Below are positions 8,548 through 16,156 of a stretch of DNA of 33,718 nucleotides, in pieces. Location of the stretch: NCBI RefSeq assembly GCF_001815905.1, contig NZ_KV823278.1, positions 1 through 33,718 of the forward strand, read 5' to 3'. The notes below the pieces were generated by a model that was given only the letters and a program-made list of their open reading frames with translations, was not told the DNA's origin and ran no database searches. Each line of letters starts with the position of its first letter. Position 1 is the first letter of the stretch. This stretch comes from Brevibacterium sp. HMSC07C04 (lineage in GTDB: Bacteria; Actinomycetota; Actinomycetes; Actinomycetales; Brevibacteriaceae). Position numbers and translations under genes: made by a program.

Positions 8548-8553
8548 AGCCTA
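8548..8553 (-). promoter_or_regulatory. -10 box (TAGGCT) of a leaderless promoter for the bpa operon
   Basis: TAGGCT, six bases (TGCCCC), then ATG at 8541. No well-spaced -35 is visible (TTGAAA is 21 bases upstream). It would drive the whole oxidoreductase-bpa-unknown-HAD operon. Confidence 0.5.
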
Positions 8554-8686
8554 TCGGCAGGTACTGACACGAACTTTCAACCGGCACCTCGGCAAATCTG
8601 GCCCAGCACCTGGGCAGACTAAGACCCTGCCGTCCCGGCGCCTCGTCAGAGCTTGCGACCGCGCACCCAGCTGCGCCCAGCCGAAC

Positions 8687-10021
8687 TCAGACGAACATGT
8701 GGAACAGCGGCGAGTCTTCCCCGACCTTCTCGATTTCGAGAGGCGATTCGTCCATCCTCTGCAGCAAGCCGGGCAGGTCAGCCGCGTTGCCCAGCGTGAT
8801 GCCGACAAACGCGGGTCCGGTTTCACGGCCTGAGCGCTTCATGTACTCAAACAGGGCGACATCGTCATCAGGGCCCAGAACTTCGTCGAGGAATCGGCGA
8901 AGAGCTCCCGGCTCCTGCGGGAAGTTCACAATGAAGTAGTGCTTGAGCCCCTCCCACACGAGTGAGCGCTCAAGGATCTCCGAGTAGCGGGAGATGTCAT
9001 TGTTGCCGCCGGTGAGAACACACACGACAGACGAACCGGCGGGAACTTCGAGCGGGGCAAACGACCCTTCCGGCCCGACAGAGGCTGAAGCGATTGCGCC
9101 GGCCGGTTCGGCGATGATGCCGTCCACCTGGTACAGGTCGAGCATTTCCTTGGCGATCCGGCCCTCTGGAACCGGGTGCAGCTCAAGGTCCATGTCGGCG
9201 ATCATCCGGTAGGTGACATCGCCGGCCCGGCGCACCGCGGCACCATCGGCAAAGGAATCGATCTCAGGAAGCTCCACCGGTTTGCCCGCAGCCCGCGCGG
9301 CGATCATAGAGGCCGCCCCGGCAGGCTCCATGCCGATGACCTTGGTGTCGGGCATGGCCTCGCGAGCGAATTCGGCAATGCCGGCGAGAACTCCGCCGCC
9401 GCCGATCGGCACGACAATGTAGTCGGGGTCGTAGCCCAGCTGATCGCGGATCTCGACGCCGATCGTGCCCTGCCCGGCGATTGTGCGCGGATGGTCGAAC
9501 GCCGACACCATGAGAGCACCGGTGCGTTCGGCATAGCGTTTGGCCAGCGCCGATGAGTCGTCGTAGGTGGACCCCTCGATCACAACGGTCACGCGCTCAC
9601 CGCCGAAATGGCGGATTCGCTGGATCTTCTGCTGCGGGGTGGTGCGCGGAACAATGATCCGCCCGTTGATCCCCAGATCGTTGCACGCCTGGGCAAAACC
9701 CTGCGCGTGATTGCCGGCCGAAGCGGCAACAACACCGCGGGCGCGCTCTTCCGGGGTCAGCTGCAGCATGAAGTTGAAAGCACCGCGCACCTTGTAGGAC
9801 CGGACCGCCTGCAGGTCTTCGCGCTTGAGGTAGACGGAAGCTCCCGTCGCGGCCGACAGCCGCTCGGAAATGTGCAGAGGCGTCGAAACCACTTTCGGCT
9901 GAATTCGCGAGGCGGCCTCACGGATTTCAGCAGCTGTCGGGGGGACCTGGGGTTTCTTGCCGTCTATCAACACGTTTTCATTCTCAACCTCAGCTGATGG
10001 AACAGCAACTTCCCGCGTCAT
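8687..10021 (-). CDS. ilvA: Threonine ammonia-lyase, biosynthetic
   Basis: A 444-residue PLP enzyme that deaminates threonine to 2-oxobutanoate, the first step of isoleucine synthesis. The PLP lysine is K77 in SYKVRGA, the phosphate-binding glycine loop is in VPIGGGGVLAG, and the fold-type II core runs to about residue 345. The last 100 residues form one ACT-like regulatory domain (HYFIVNFPQEPGALRRFL onward), as in the shorter actinobacterial form, where isoleucine inhibits. ATG at 10021 has no ribosome binding site; a weak GATTTT box seven bases upstream could make it leaderless. A start slightly further in cannot be excluded, because the first 25 residues are not conserved. It is divergent from the maltokinase-like gene. 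Confidence 0.95.
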   Translation of the reverse strand: MTREVAVPSAEVENENVLIDGKKPQVPPTAAEIREAASRIQPKVVSTPLHISERLSAATGASVYLKREDLQAVRSYKVRGAFNFMLQLTPEERARGVVAASAGNHAQGFAQACNDLGINGRIIVPRTTPQQKIQRIRHFGGERVTVVIEGSTYDDSSALAKRYAERTGALMVSAFDHPRTIAGQGTIGVEIRDQLGYDPDYIVVPIGGGGVLAGIAEFAREAMPDTKVIGMEPAGAASMIAARAAGKPVELPEIDSFADGAAVRRAGDVTYRMIADMDLELHPVPEGRIAKEMLDLYQVDGIIAEPAGAIASASVGPEGSFAPLEVPAGSSVVCVLTGGNNDISRYSEILERSLVWEGLKHYFIVNFPQEPGALRRFLDEVLGPDDDVALFEYMKRSGRETGPAFVGITLGNAADLPGLLQRMDESPLEIEKVGEDSPLFHMFV

Positions 10022-10047
10022 ATCACAGAAAATCGAGTACTGGCCGA

Positions 10048-10053
10048 TACAGT
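10048..10053 (+). promoter_or_regulatory. -10 box (TACAGT) for the maltokinase-like gene
   Basis: TACAGT lies in the 67-base divergent region and would place the start of transcription near 10060, leaving a leader of about 29 bases with GAGGAG (10075-10080) before GTG at 10089. Confidence 0.4.
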
Positions 10054-10088
10054 GGGAAGGTCAGTCCGGTTTGGTGAGGAGAACAACA

Positions 10089-12347
10089 GTGGCGATCAGC
10101 AGTGAGCTTGAGCACCTGCTTTCGGAGTGGCTGCCCCGACAGTCGTGGTTTCCGAGGCAGCAGGGGGTTCTCGGCCGCGTGCTCGCAACCTCCCCGGACG
10201 TGACCCCCATGTCGTCAGTTGAGGTGTTCCACATGGAACTGCCCAGCGGCGGTGAAGTGCACGGCTATGAGTCGGTCATTGCCGTCGGCAGCGCCACCGC
10301 GGGGGGAGAACAGCAGGTGCACCGCCTCAACATCCCCCTGACGTACAGAACTGAAGAAGAACCCAGTCTGCGCGCGCACCTGATCGGCCGCATTGACGAT
10401 CTGACTCTCGGCCGGGTCTGCGTGTACGATGCGGCGGCTGACCCAGCCTATGTGCTCACCATGGTTGGTGCGAGTGCCGCCGGACGCAGCTTTCCCGGCA
10501 ACCAGATCAACGCGCACCGCGTGAATTCGCGAGCGGTCAATGTCAATGATCTCAATTCGCCGGAAGCCGTGGCTGAGGCTCTCGGTTCTGCCCGCATCAC
10601 GGTTTCGGACCGCGGCAATGTCACGAATGCGGTCATCGACCGCGGGGCGGAGCGTTCGGTTCTTACGGTCTTCCGCCTGCTCAATGCGGCTACCGCTGCC
10701 GCGCTGCACATGCCGGTGGCGTTGACAAAGGCCGGTTCGGCGGCTGTTCCGCACGTCGCCGGATGGGTTTCCGGCCGGTGGTTCGACGGCTACGGCCTGT
10801 CCGAATGCGAACTGCCGACCCTCATGCTGACCAGCGGCGAAGCCGAAGCTGACACCGCGTGGGCGCAGGCGGTCCGGTCGGCACTGGAAGTCGACTCCGG
10901 TTCGACTGCCAGCTTTGTCGACACCGCCGGGGCAATCGGCAGGCGGATCGGCGAACTGCACGGGGACCTCGCCAGCATTTTCGGCATCGTCGAATCCGAG
11001 GATGACGCAGGTGCGTGGATCAAGAAGTGGCAGAAGCGCGTTGACTGGGCGCTGGAGCGTTCACCGCTGACTCTCGAACCGCTGCGCGGCGATCTCAGAC
11101 GGCACCGCAAATGGCTTGCTGAGCTTGAGTCGGTGGGCGGCCTGCAGCGCATTCACGGCGATCTCACGCTCGGCAACGTTGTTATGGCGCCCACCGGGGG
11201 ACCGCGGGTGCGAAACTTCGCCGAAGGCGCTGACGGCCAGGGCACAGAGCCGAAGCCTCCGGCGCTGGACCTGGTTGCGCTGCTGCGCTCCCTGGACTAC
11301 GCGGCTGGATACGCTCGACTCAAGCGCACGGGCACTCTCGAATCTGACGATGCGCCGATCACCTCTGGTCTGTCTGCTGACGAGCTGCGCGAACTCACGG
11401 ACTCACCGGAGTCCGAATGGTCGAAGCGGGCACAGAACTCGCTTCTGACCGGATATTCACGCGCTGTGGAAGGGTCTGTCACACTGGATGACCCAATCCT
11501 GCGCGCGGTGCTCATCGACCGCCTGCTGGTTGAGGTTGTCACGGAGCTTCGCAACCGTCCGGCCTGGCTGACCGTGCCGCTGGCAGCGCTGACGCTGGCG
11601 CTGCGCGGTCGTCCGTCGAAGGCCACCCCGCGCGGTACAGCTGCCCACCGCAGCGGCCCAATTGAACCGACCAAGGTGACGAAGACTTCGCGCGGTGAAG
11701 ATGACGCTTCCGCAGCGCGTGGCGCGGCTGCGGCTGATGACGATCACGAAGGCGCTTTTGGGCTTGGCGGCACGGCAATTCCGGTGATGGACACAGAGAC
11801 TGCTGTCGACGATGCTGCCGACAGTGCGGAGGCCGAAGGCGCGGGCACCGGAAGGACGGGTGCTGCGGGCGAAGATGTGCAGGTCTCGGCCTGGTCGGTG
11901 CCAGGTGACAAGATCAGCGCGGAGGACTTCGCGCAGCGGTCTGAACTGCAGATTCCACAGCAAGACGAATCGGCGGGCGAGGCCGCCCCGAGTGCTGAAC
12001 TCAACCAGAAGCCGGTCATCAGGCCCGTCGAGACAGTTGTCGAAGCCGACGGAGCAGCCGCTGCAGAAAGCGTCGAAGAAGCTGACAAGAGAATGCAGCC
12101 TGAGCCCAGCTGGCCGGATCTGGCTGACAGGGGAACCGAAAAACAAGCCGAAGACAGCACAGGGCAGCCACAGGGCGCCTCGTGGGATTCTGCCGAAGTC
12201 TCACCCCGGTGGGCGCCTGCGCAGCCGGGTGTGGGTGGGCTTGTCATCGGCGACTACACCCTTAGCGAAGAAGACGACTACGATGCCGAAACGGCAGAAG
12301 AAGAGCAGCCGCCGGCGCAGCCGAAGTCAGCCCGCCGAGGTGACTGA
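10089..12347 (+). CDS. Maltokinase-fold protein with lost catalytic residues and long acidic tail
   Basis: A 752-residue protein. Residues 1-510 match the architecture of maltokinase (Mak/Pep2): an N-terminal cap with LSEWLPRQSWFP, an N-lobe with VLTVFRLLN, and a C-lobe with HGDLTLGNV at 356-364 and LVALLRSLDYAAGYARLKR. Two hallmark positions are changed. The family ILKxFR lysine is Thr193, and the IDFEGE metal-binding aspartate is Asn376 (RVRNFAEG). The catalytic-loop D358 is kept. No treS, glgE or glgB is nearby. Residues 511-752 are an acidic, disordered Ala/Glu/Asp/Pro tail. The start is GTG at 10089 with GAGGAG nine bases upstream; an open frame extends further but overlaps ilvA. Probably a pseudokinase or a kinase with a changed role. 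Confidence 0.8.
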   Translation: MAISSELEHLLSEWLPRQSWFPRQQGVLGRVLATSPDVTPMSSVEVFHMELPSGGEVHGYESVIAVGSATAGGEQQVHRLNIPLTYRTEEEPSLRAHLIGRIDDLTLGRVCVYDAAADPAYVLTMVGASAAGRSFPGNQINAHRVNSRAVNVNDLNSPEAVAEALGSARITVSDRGNVTNAVIDRGAERSVLTVFRLLNAATAAALHMPVALTKAGSAAVPHVAGWVSGRWFDGYGLSECELPTLMLTSGEAEADTAWAQAVRSALEVDSGSTASFVDTAGAIGRRIGELHGDLASIFGIVESEDDAGAWIKKWQKRVDWALERSPLTLEPLRGDLRRHRKWLAELESVGGLQRIHGDLTLGNVVMAPTGGPRVRNFAEGADGQGTEPKPPALDLVALLRSLDYAAGYARLKRTGTLESDDAPITSGLSADELRELTDSPESEWSKRAQNSLLTGYSRAVEGSVTLDDPILRAVLIDRLLVEVVTELRNRPAWLTVPLAALTLALRGRPSKATPRGTAAHRSGPIEPTKVTKTSRGEDDASAARGAAAADDDHEGAFGLGGTAIPVMDTETAVDDAADSAEAEGAGTGRTGAAGEDVQVSAWSVPGDKISAEDFAQRSELQIPQQDESAGEAAPSAELNQKPVIRPVETVVEADGAAAAESVEEADKRMQPEPSWPDLADRGTEKQAEDSTGQPQGASWDSAEVSPRWAPAQPGVGGLVIGDYTLSEEDDYDAETAEEEQPPAQPKSARRGD

Positions 12348-12455
12348 CAGCTGAGGCCCAGACACATGCGCGTCTAAGCGAGCTGGAAATGAAGCTTGCG
12401 CCCTCTATGACGTACGAGACCGGGCTCTGGGCGGGCACGGTCTGGCACGCTTCGA

Positions 12456-12461
12456 TAGACT
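12456..12461 (+). promoter_or_regulatory. Candidate -10 box (TAGACT) before the membrane-anchored protein gene
   Basis: TCGATAGACT lies in the 177-base gap after the maltokinase-like gene, 64 bases before GTG at 12525. No convincing -35. Read-through from upstream is equally possible. Confidence 0.3.
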
Positions 12462-12524
12462 CGGATTCCGGCGGGATGTGCTCCCGTTCGAATTCAGCTC
12501 TCGCAGCCAAGGAAGCAGACACCG

Positions 12525-13922
12525 GTGCCGGAAACTCACGACACAAGCGACAGTTCTCATACGGGCAGCGCTGACTCGACTCAGCGGGAGGCACGTAAGC
12601 CGATCCTTGCGATCAGCGCTGTCGCTGTTGCGCTTCTTATTGCCGCTGTTGGCATTCGCGCTTGTGAGGACGACCCGGCGCCGCCTCAAGAACAGCAGAC
12701 AGAGGTTGACTTCCTCAACCACGAACAGGCAGAGCGGATTGTCAGCGCTCTTCAGGATGAGGGTGCGGACGTCTTCCAGCTGGTCATCACCAGAAAACAC
12801 GCGACAGCCCAGATCTTCGAACAGGACGGCAAACTGGGCACCCTGGTGTTCAGCCCAACCGGCGAACCCGAAAAGAAGGGCGGAGGGACGGCTCCTGCTG
12901 ATGCCGCGCGCGTTCCCGCTGCTGACATCAGCGCAGACGCGTTCAAAGCCGCGGAGGACAAAACGCTTGACGTGATTGACGAAGCTGAGCGAATCCGCTC
13001 GCTGTCGATCGAACAGGACTACGGAAACTTCAATGGTCGCGATGCTGGACCGTCTGCCACGCTGCGAGCGGCGACTTCGGGTGAAGGCTTCGGCACCGGG
13101 TCGGGAACCGTTGTGTGGGATCTTGCTGCTGAGCGGATCCTCAGTGTTCCCAGCGCCGATGGGGCAGTGCCGAACGTAGCCCAGACGGACGAAGCCGAAC
13201 AGCTGCTGGACACCATGCCCGCAGTCGAAGCTATGGCTGAGCAGTCCGGCAAGCAGCTGGTCACAGCTCTTGAATACTACGAGGTGAAACAGGTCCTCAG
13301 CGTTGAGTTCGCAGGCAATGAAACCCGTGCGGTTGTGCTGACCAAAGACGACAAGACAATCCAGTTGGACTTCGCCACGGGGGCGCCCACCGCAAGCAAC
13401 TACACACACTCGGGACTTGCACCGCTGGATGACTGGAAAAAGCTGGCCGACACAGCACCCAGCGGCAGGCTGATGGAAGCTGTCGAGGGCCTCAAACTCC
13501 CATCCGAGTCAGCCGGAGCGCCGAAGGGTGCGGGCGCGGCTCTGTTCAACGCCGACAAGCGGACACCAGCACCGGAAAGCGCCCCGAGTGATGCCCCTGA
13601 AGGACAGGCGGGGGATGCCACCGCGAAGCCGACGGACGGTGCAACTGCCGAAGATGAAGAAGGCCAGGCGGCTGGCGAGCCGGACGGCACCTCGGAATCG
13701 GCTGGGCCAAGCGAAGAGCCAACACAGAAGAAGACCCCAGATCCGGTCGACATGACCAAACTGCCCATTCTTATGGTTCGCCACCACGGCGAACATGGTG
13801 ATGTTGTGTTCGTCGATTCGCAGGCAGGCGACGCGGACCGGCCCACTAAGTGGGCGCTCGCCGATGGCAAACCGCTTGCCGAAGACGTGCAGAGCGCATA
13901 CTGGACGCGAGCCAGCCAGTAG
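12525..13922 (+). CDS. Membrane-anchored protein of unknown function
   Basis: A 465-residue protein I do not recognise. A hydrophilic 25-residue N-terminus ending REARK is followed by one transmembrane helix (about 26-44, LAISAVAVALLIAAVG), so the rest should lie outside the membrane. Residues 60-330 look folded, with alternating strands and helices (QLVITRKHATAQIF, VLSVEFAGNETRAVVLTK). Residues 335-405 are a low-complexity Pro/Ala/Glu/Asp/Thr linker. A final small beta-rich segment starts at KLPILMVRHHGEHGD. The cysteine after the helix (IRAC) is not in a lipobox. The start is GTG at 12525 with AAGGA upstream. It shares the acidic low-complexity style of the preceding maltokinase-like protein and may work with it. 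Confidence 0.8.
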   Translation: MPETHDTSDSSHTGSADSTQREARKPILAISAVAVALLIAAVGIRACEDDPAPPQEQQTEVDFLNHEQAERIVSALQDEGADVFQLVITRKHATAQIFEQDGKLGTLVFSPTGEPEKKGGGTAPADAARVPAADISADAFKAAEDKTLDVIDEAERIRSLSIEQDYGNFNGRDAGPSATLRAATSGEGFGTGSGTVVWDLAAERILSVPSADGAVPNVAQTDEAEQLLDTMPAVEAMAEQSGKQLVTALEYYEVKQVLSVEFAGNETRAVVLTKDDKTIQLDFATGAPTASNYTHSGLAPLDDWKKLADTAPSGRLMEAVEGLKLPSESAGAPKGAGAALFNADKRTPAPESAPSDAPEGQAGDATAKPTDGATAEDEEGQAAGEPDGTSESAGPSEEPTQKKTPDPVDMTKLPILMVRHHGEHGDVVFVDSQAGDADRPTKWALADGKPLAEDVQSAYWTRASQ

Positions 13923-13978
13923 CACCTCGTGAGTGATTCACCTTTGTGTGGCACAATGGTCAGGCGCTGTGCGCATCT

Positions 13979-14065
13979 GGTGAGTTGACAGAGCGGCCGA
14001 ATGTGACGGTCTTGAAAACCGTTGAGTCCTCACGGGCTCCGTGGGTTCAAATCCCACACTCACCG
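13979..14065 (+). tRNA. tRNA-Ser(UGA)
   Basis: The acceptor stem GGTGAGT (13979-13985) pairs with ACTCACC (14058-14064), with discriminator G at 14065. The anticodon stem ACGGT/ACCGT closes loop CTTGAAA with anticodon TGA at 14013-14015. A long variable arm (class II tRNA) and T-arm GTGGG-TTCAAAT-CCCAC are present. CCA is not encoded; GCCG follows. Confidence 0.96.
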
Positions 14066-14071
14066 CCGGAC

Positions 14072-14105
14072 ACCCCGGCAGTTCAATGAACTGCCGGGGT
14101 TTTCT
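14072..14105 (+). terminator. Intrinsic terminator after tRNA-Ser(UGA)
   Basis: A perfect 14-base inverted repeat (14072-14085 with 14087-14100) is followed by a run of T. The core stem is CCCCGGCAGTTCA. Confidence 0.88.
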
Positions 14106-14477
14106 GTTTGGGCAGCGGGGTGGTGCGCGCGGCGCGGTGTGGCGCCGCTGATCTTGTGCAGGAGACACCCGCTGGCCGGGATCTGCGCGAAAACAACCAC
14201 TGCTATCGGGAGTTTTTGTTGCTGAAGGGTGGGAGCTGGTCGCGACGCCGAGGTGCCGACCCGGTTCTTCTTGTTTCGGAAGGTTGGGAAACGGCCAAGG
14301 AACACTGAGACTCCTTTGACTCGCAGTTTGTTGAAGGGCGGCTGCAGCCGTGGAATCGTAAAAACAGCCCCGGAGATTCGCTTCTTCGACTTCCCCGGCA
14401 CCGCCCTGCAGGGCCCTGCAGACGACGCGAGCAGGGGCTGACAAAAACAGAAGCAATCGAAAACAGGAGCGAAGTCC
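14106..14477. other. Long leader region of the secreted transglycosylase-like gene
   Basis: These 372 bases hold no gene I can support. They contain a perfect 16-base palindrome (CTGCAGGGCCCTGCAG, 14406-14421) and a shorter hairpin (GGCTGCAGCC, 14340-14349). Leaders this long are usual for resuscitation and cell-wall hydrolase genes in actinomycetes, but I do not see the conserved cores of the c-di-AMP riboswitch. Confidence 0.4.
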
Positions 14478-15020
14478 GTGAAGACGCTTACCCGTATTTC
14501 TACGACCACCGCAATCGCCGCCGGAATTGCCGCCGTCGGAGTCCTGGCTTCAGGCCCCGCCATGGCCACCGAAGGCACCAAACCGGCAGTGTCTCCCAAA
14601 GCACAGGCGGCTGCACAGCAGCAGCTGAACCCGCAGCAGATCGAGAATGTCAAGACGATCATCCAGGTCGGCAAGGACAACAATATTCCGCGCCAGGGCA
14701 TCAAGATCGCACTCATGACCGCACAGCAGGAATCAACTCTGCTCAATCTCAACTACGGCGACCGTGATTCACTGGGTCTGTTCCAGCAGCGTCCCTCCGC
14801 CGGATGGGGCAATCCCGCACAGGTCCAAGACCCTGTCTTCGCTGCGAAATCGTTCTACGGTGTGAATCCCGCAGTGTCACCCAATGGCCTTCTCCAGATT
14901 CCGGGCTGGGAAACCATGGCACCCGGTGATGCAGCCCAAGCTGTTCAGGCTTCCGCATTCCCCAACGCCTACGCGAAATGGGACGGAATGGCAGAAGACC
15001 TCCTCAACCAGTACTTCTGA
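14478..15020 (+). CDS. Secreted transglycosylase-like (lysozyme-fold) protein
   Basis: A 180-residue exported protein. Residues 1-30 form a signal peptide (basic MKTLTR, hydrophobic core, cleavage likely after AMA). Residues 51-180 are a domain common in actinobacterial cell-wall proteins, related to SLT/lysozyme-like folds: ALMTAQQES with candidate catalytic E85, then NYGDRDSLGLFQQRPSAGWG, PVFAAKSFY, and AVQASAFPNAYAKW at the end. It has no LysM, CHAP or peptidase partner domain, so it is a minimal version. The likely role is peptidoglycan cleavage or binding during growth. GTG at 14478 has AGGAGCGAAG upstream. The following metallo-beta-lactamase-fold gene lies about 100 bases on, so co-transcription is possible. 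Confidence 0.85.
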   Translation: MKTLTRISTTTAIAAGIAAVGVLASGPAMATEGTKPAVSPKAQAAAQQQLNPQQIENVKTIIQVGKDNNIPRQGIKIALMTAQQESTLLNLNYGDRDSLGLFQQRPSAGWGNPAQVQDPVFAAKSFYGVNPAVSPNGLLQIPGWETMAPGDAAQAVQASAFPNAYAKWDGMAEDLLNQYF

Positions 15021-15126
15021 TAGCCAGCGGCTGACACAGCCCGGCGACGTTCGGACCGGCGGTGAGCAGGTGCCTCGGCGCACAGCCCACCGTCGGCCCG
15101 AACTGTCCCTTGACACAATGAGCACC

Positions 15127-16116
15127 ATGAGTGCCGCTGCTGAATTGGTCGAGGGGACGTGGGCGATTCCGGTGCCCACACCTTTTGGCGGGCACACCGT
15201 TGCTTACCTGCTTGCAGAAGACACTGGGTTCAGCCTCATAGACACCGGGTGGGGCAGCCGCGAAGGACTCACCGCTCTTATGGCGGGAATCGAGCAGGCG
15301 GGCTTCACTCCCAATGAGCTGAACGGCGCAGCGGTGACCCACCACCACTACGGTCATGCTGGCATGCTGCAGGCGCTGAACCAGCCGGACATTTGGTGTG
15401 GCATCCACGGCCACGAACTCAAAACGCTTAAAGACATTCGCGACGGCAAAGCGCCCACGGCTGGTTTTGAAGTTCCTGTGCCCCGCGTGCCCGCCGGCAC
15501 GGTGCTTCTGGCCGATGGCGCTCACCTGCCGCTGTCCGGCCGCACCGTGCGGGCCGTGTGGACGCCCGGCCACACGTTCGGCCACACGGTGTTCGTGGAA
15601 GATCACCCCGAGGGAACGATCCTGTATTCCGGCGATCACGTGCTGCCGGAAGAAGAATCGCCCGAAGGCCGCCTGGGCTTGGATGTCGGCTATCTTCCCC
15701 GCGCGGTCAGTGCCTACACGGATTCGCTGAGAAAGCTGGAGCAGCTGCCGCCTGACACGCTGGTGCTCCCGGGCGAAGGCCGTCCCTTCTGCGGTCTGCA
15801 CGACCGAGTCCAACAGATTGTGCAGGCCCGAACCGCACGCACCGCCGCGGTCGCAGACGCTGCCAGACACACCGCAGACGCCGCCCAGTCAGCGGCCAGC
15901 CCCCAAGCCGACAGCCGCCGCACCCGTGAAGCCCGCACACCAGAACACCCCGCACCGGAACATCGAGCCCTTGAACTCATCGCAGAAAAGACTGCGGACC
16001 TTTCTGATCTGCCGCCGGGGTCCTTTGCGCGCTTCGCGGCTCTTATGGACACCGCTTCCCACATGTGGGCAGCCGGAGTTCCAGTGAACGCCCATCCGTG
16101 TTGGCACAGCCGATAG
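15127..16116 (+). CDS. Metallo-beta-lactamase-fold protein with altered metal site
   Basis: A 329-residue MBL-fold protein. The first metal motif, normally HxHxDH, reads HHHYGH (72-77), so the aspartate is Gly76. The next His motif is PGHTFGH (H153), the bridging aspartate is in YSGDH (D170), and the usual PGHG histidine is Glu217 (LPGEGRP). Ligands for a second metal are therefore missing or changed, which may mean a single-metal enzyme or loss of activity. The C-terminal 100 residues are helical with an Ala/Arg/Pro linker. ATG at 15118 (three codons earlier) is an alternative start; frames further upstream overlap the secreted protein gene. A 40-base gap separates it from the C45 gene. The substrate is unknown. 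Confidence 0.82.
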   Translation: MSAAAELVEGTWAIPVPTPFGGHTVAYLLAEDTGFSLIDTGWGSREGLTALMAGIEQAGFTPNELNGAAVTHHHYGHAGMLQALNQPDIWCGIHGHELKTLKDIRDGKAPTAGFEVPVPRVPAGTVLLADGAHLPLSGRTVRAVWTPGHTFGHTVFVEDHPEGTILYSGDHVLPEEESPEGRLGLDVGYLPRAVSAYTDSLRKLEQLPPDTLVLPGEGRPFCGLHDRVQQIVQARTARTAAVADAARHTADAAQSAASPQADSRRTREARTPEHPAPEHRALELIAEKTADLSDLPPGSFARFAALMDTASHMWAAGVPVNAHPCWHSR

Positions 16117-16156
16117 GCTTCGCATACAGCAGATTCTCCAGCAGCGAGGAGTTCAC

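Noticed and set aside
9957..10088. Longer N-terminus of the maltokinase-like frame
   Set aside because: It overlaps the start of ilvA, has no ribosome binding site, and the GTG at 10089 has GAGGAG and begins the family-like sequence.
14106..14477. c-di-AMP (ydaO) riboswitch before the transglycosylase-like gene
   Set aside because: I looked because such genes often carry one, but the conserved cores are not present.
14060..14752. A minus-strand frame with hydrophobic stretches
   Set aside because: It lies opposite the secreted protein gene and its hydrophobic part is the reverse reading of real coding sequence; no ribosome binding site.
14884..15126. Longer N-terminus of the MBL-fold frame
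   Set aside because: It runs through the secreted protein gene in another frame and is unlike the MBL family.
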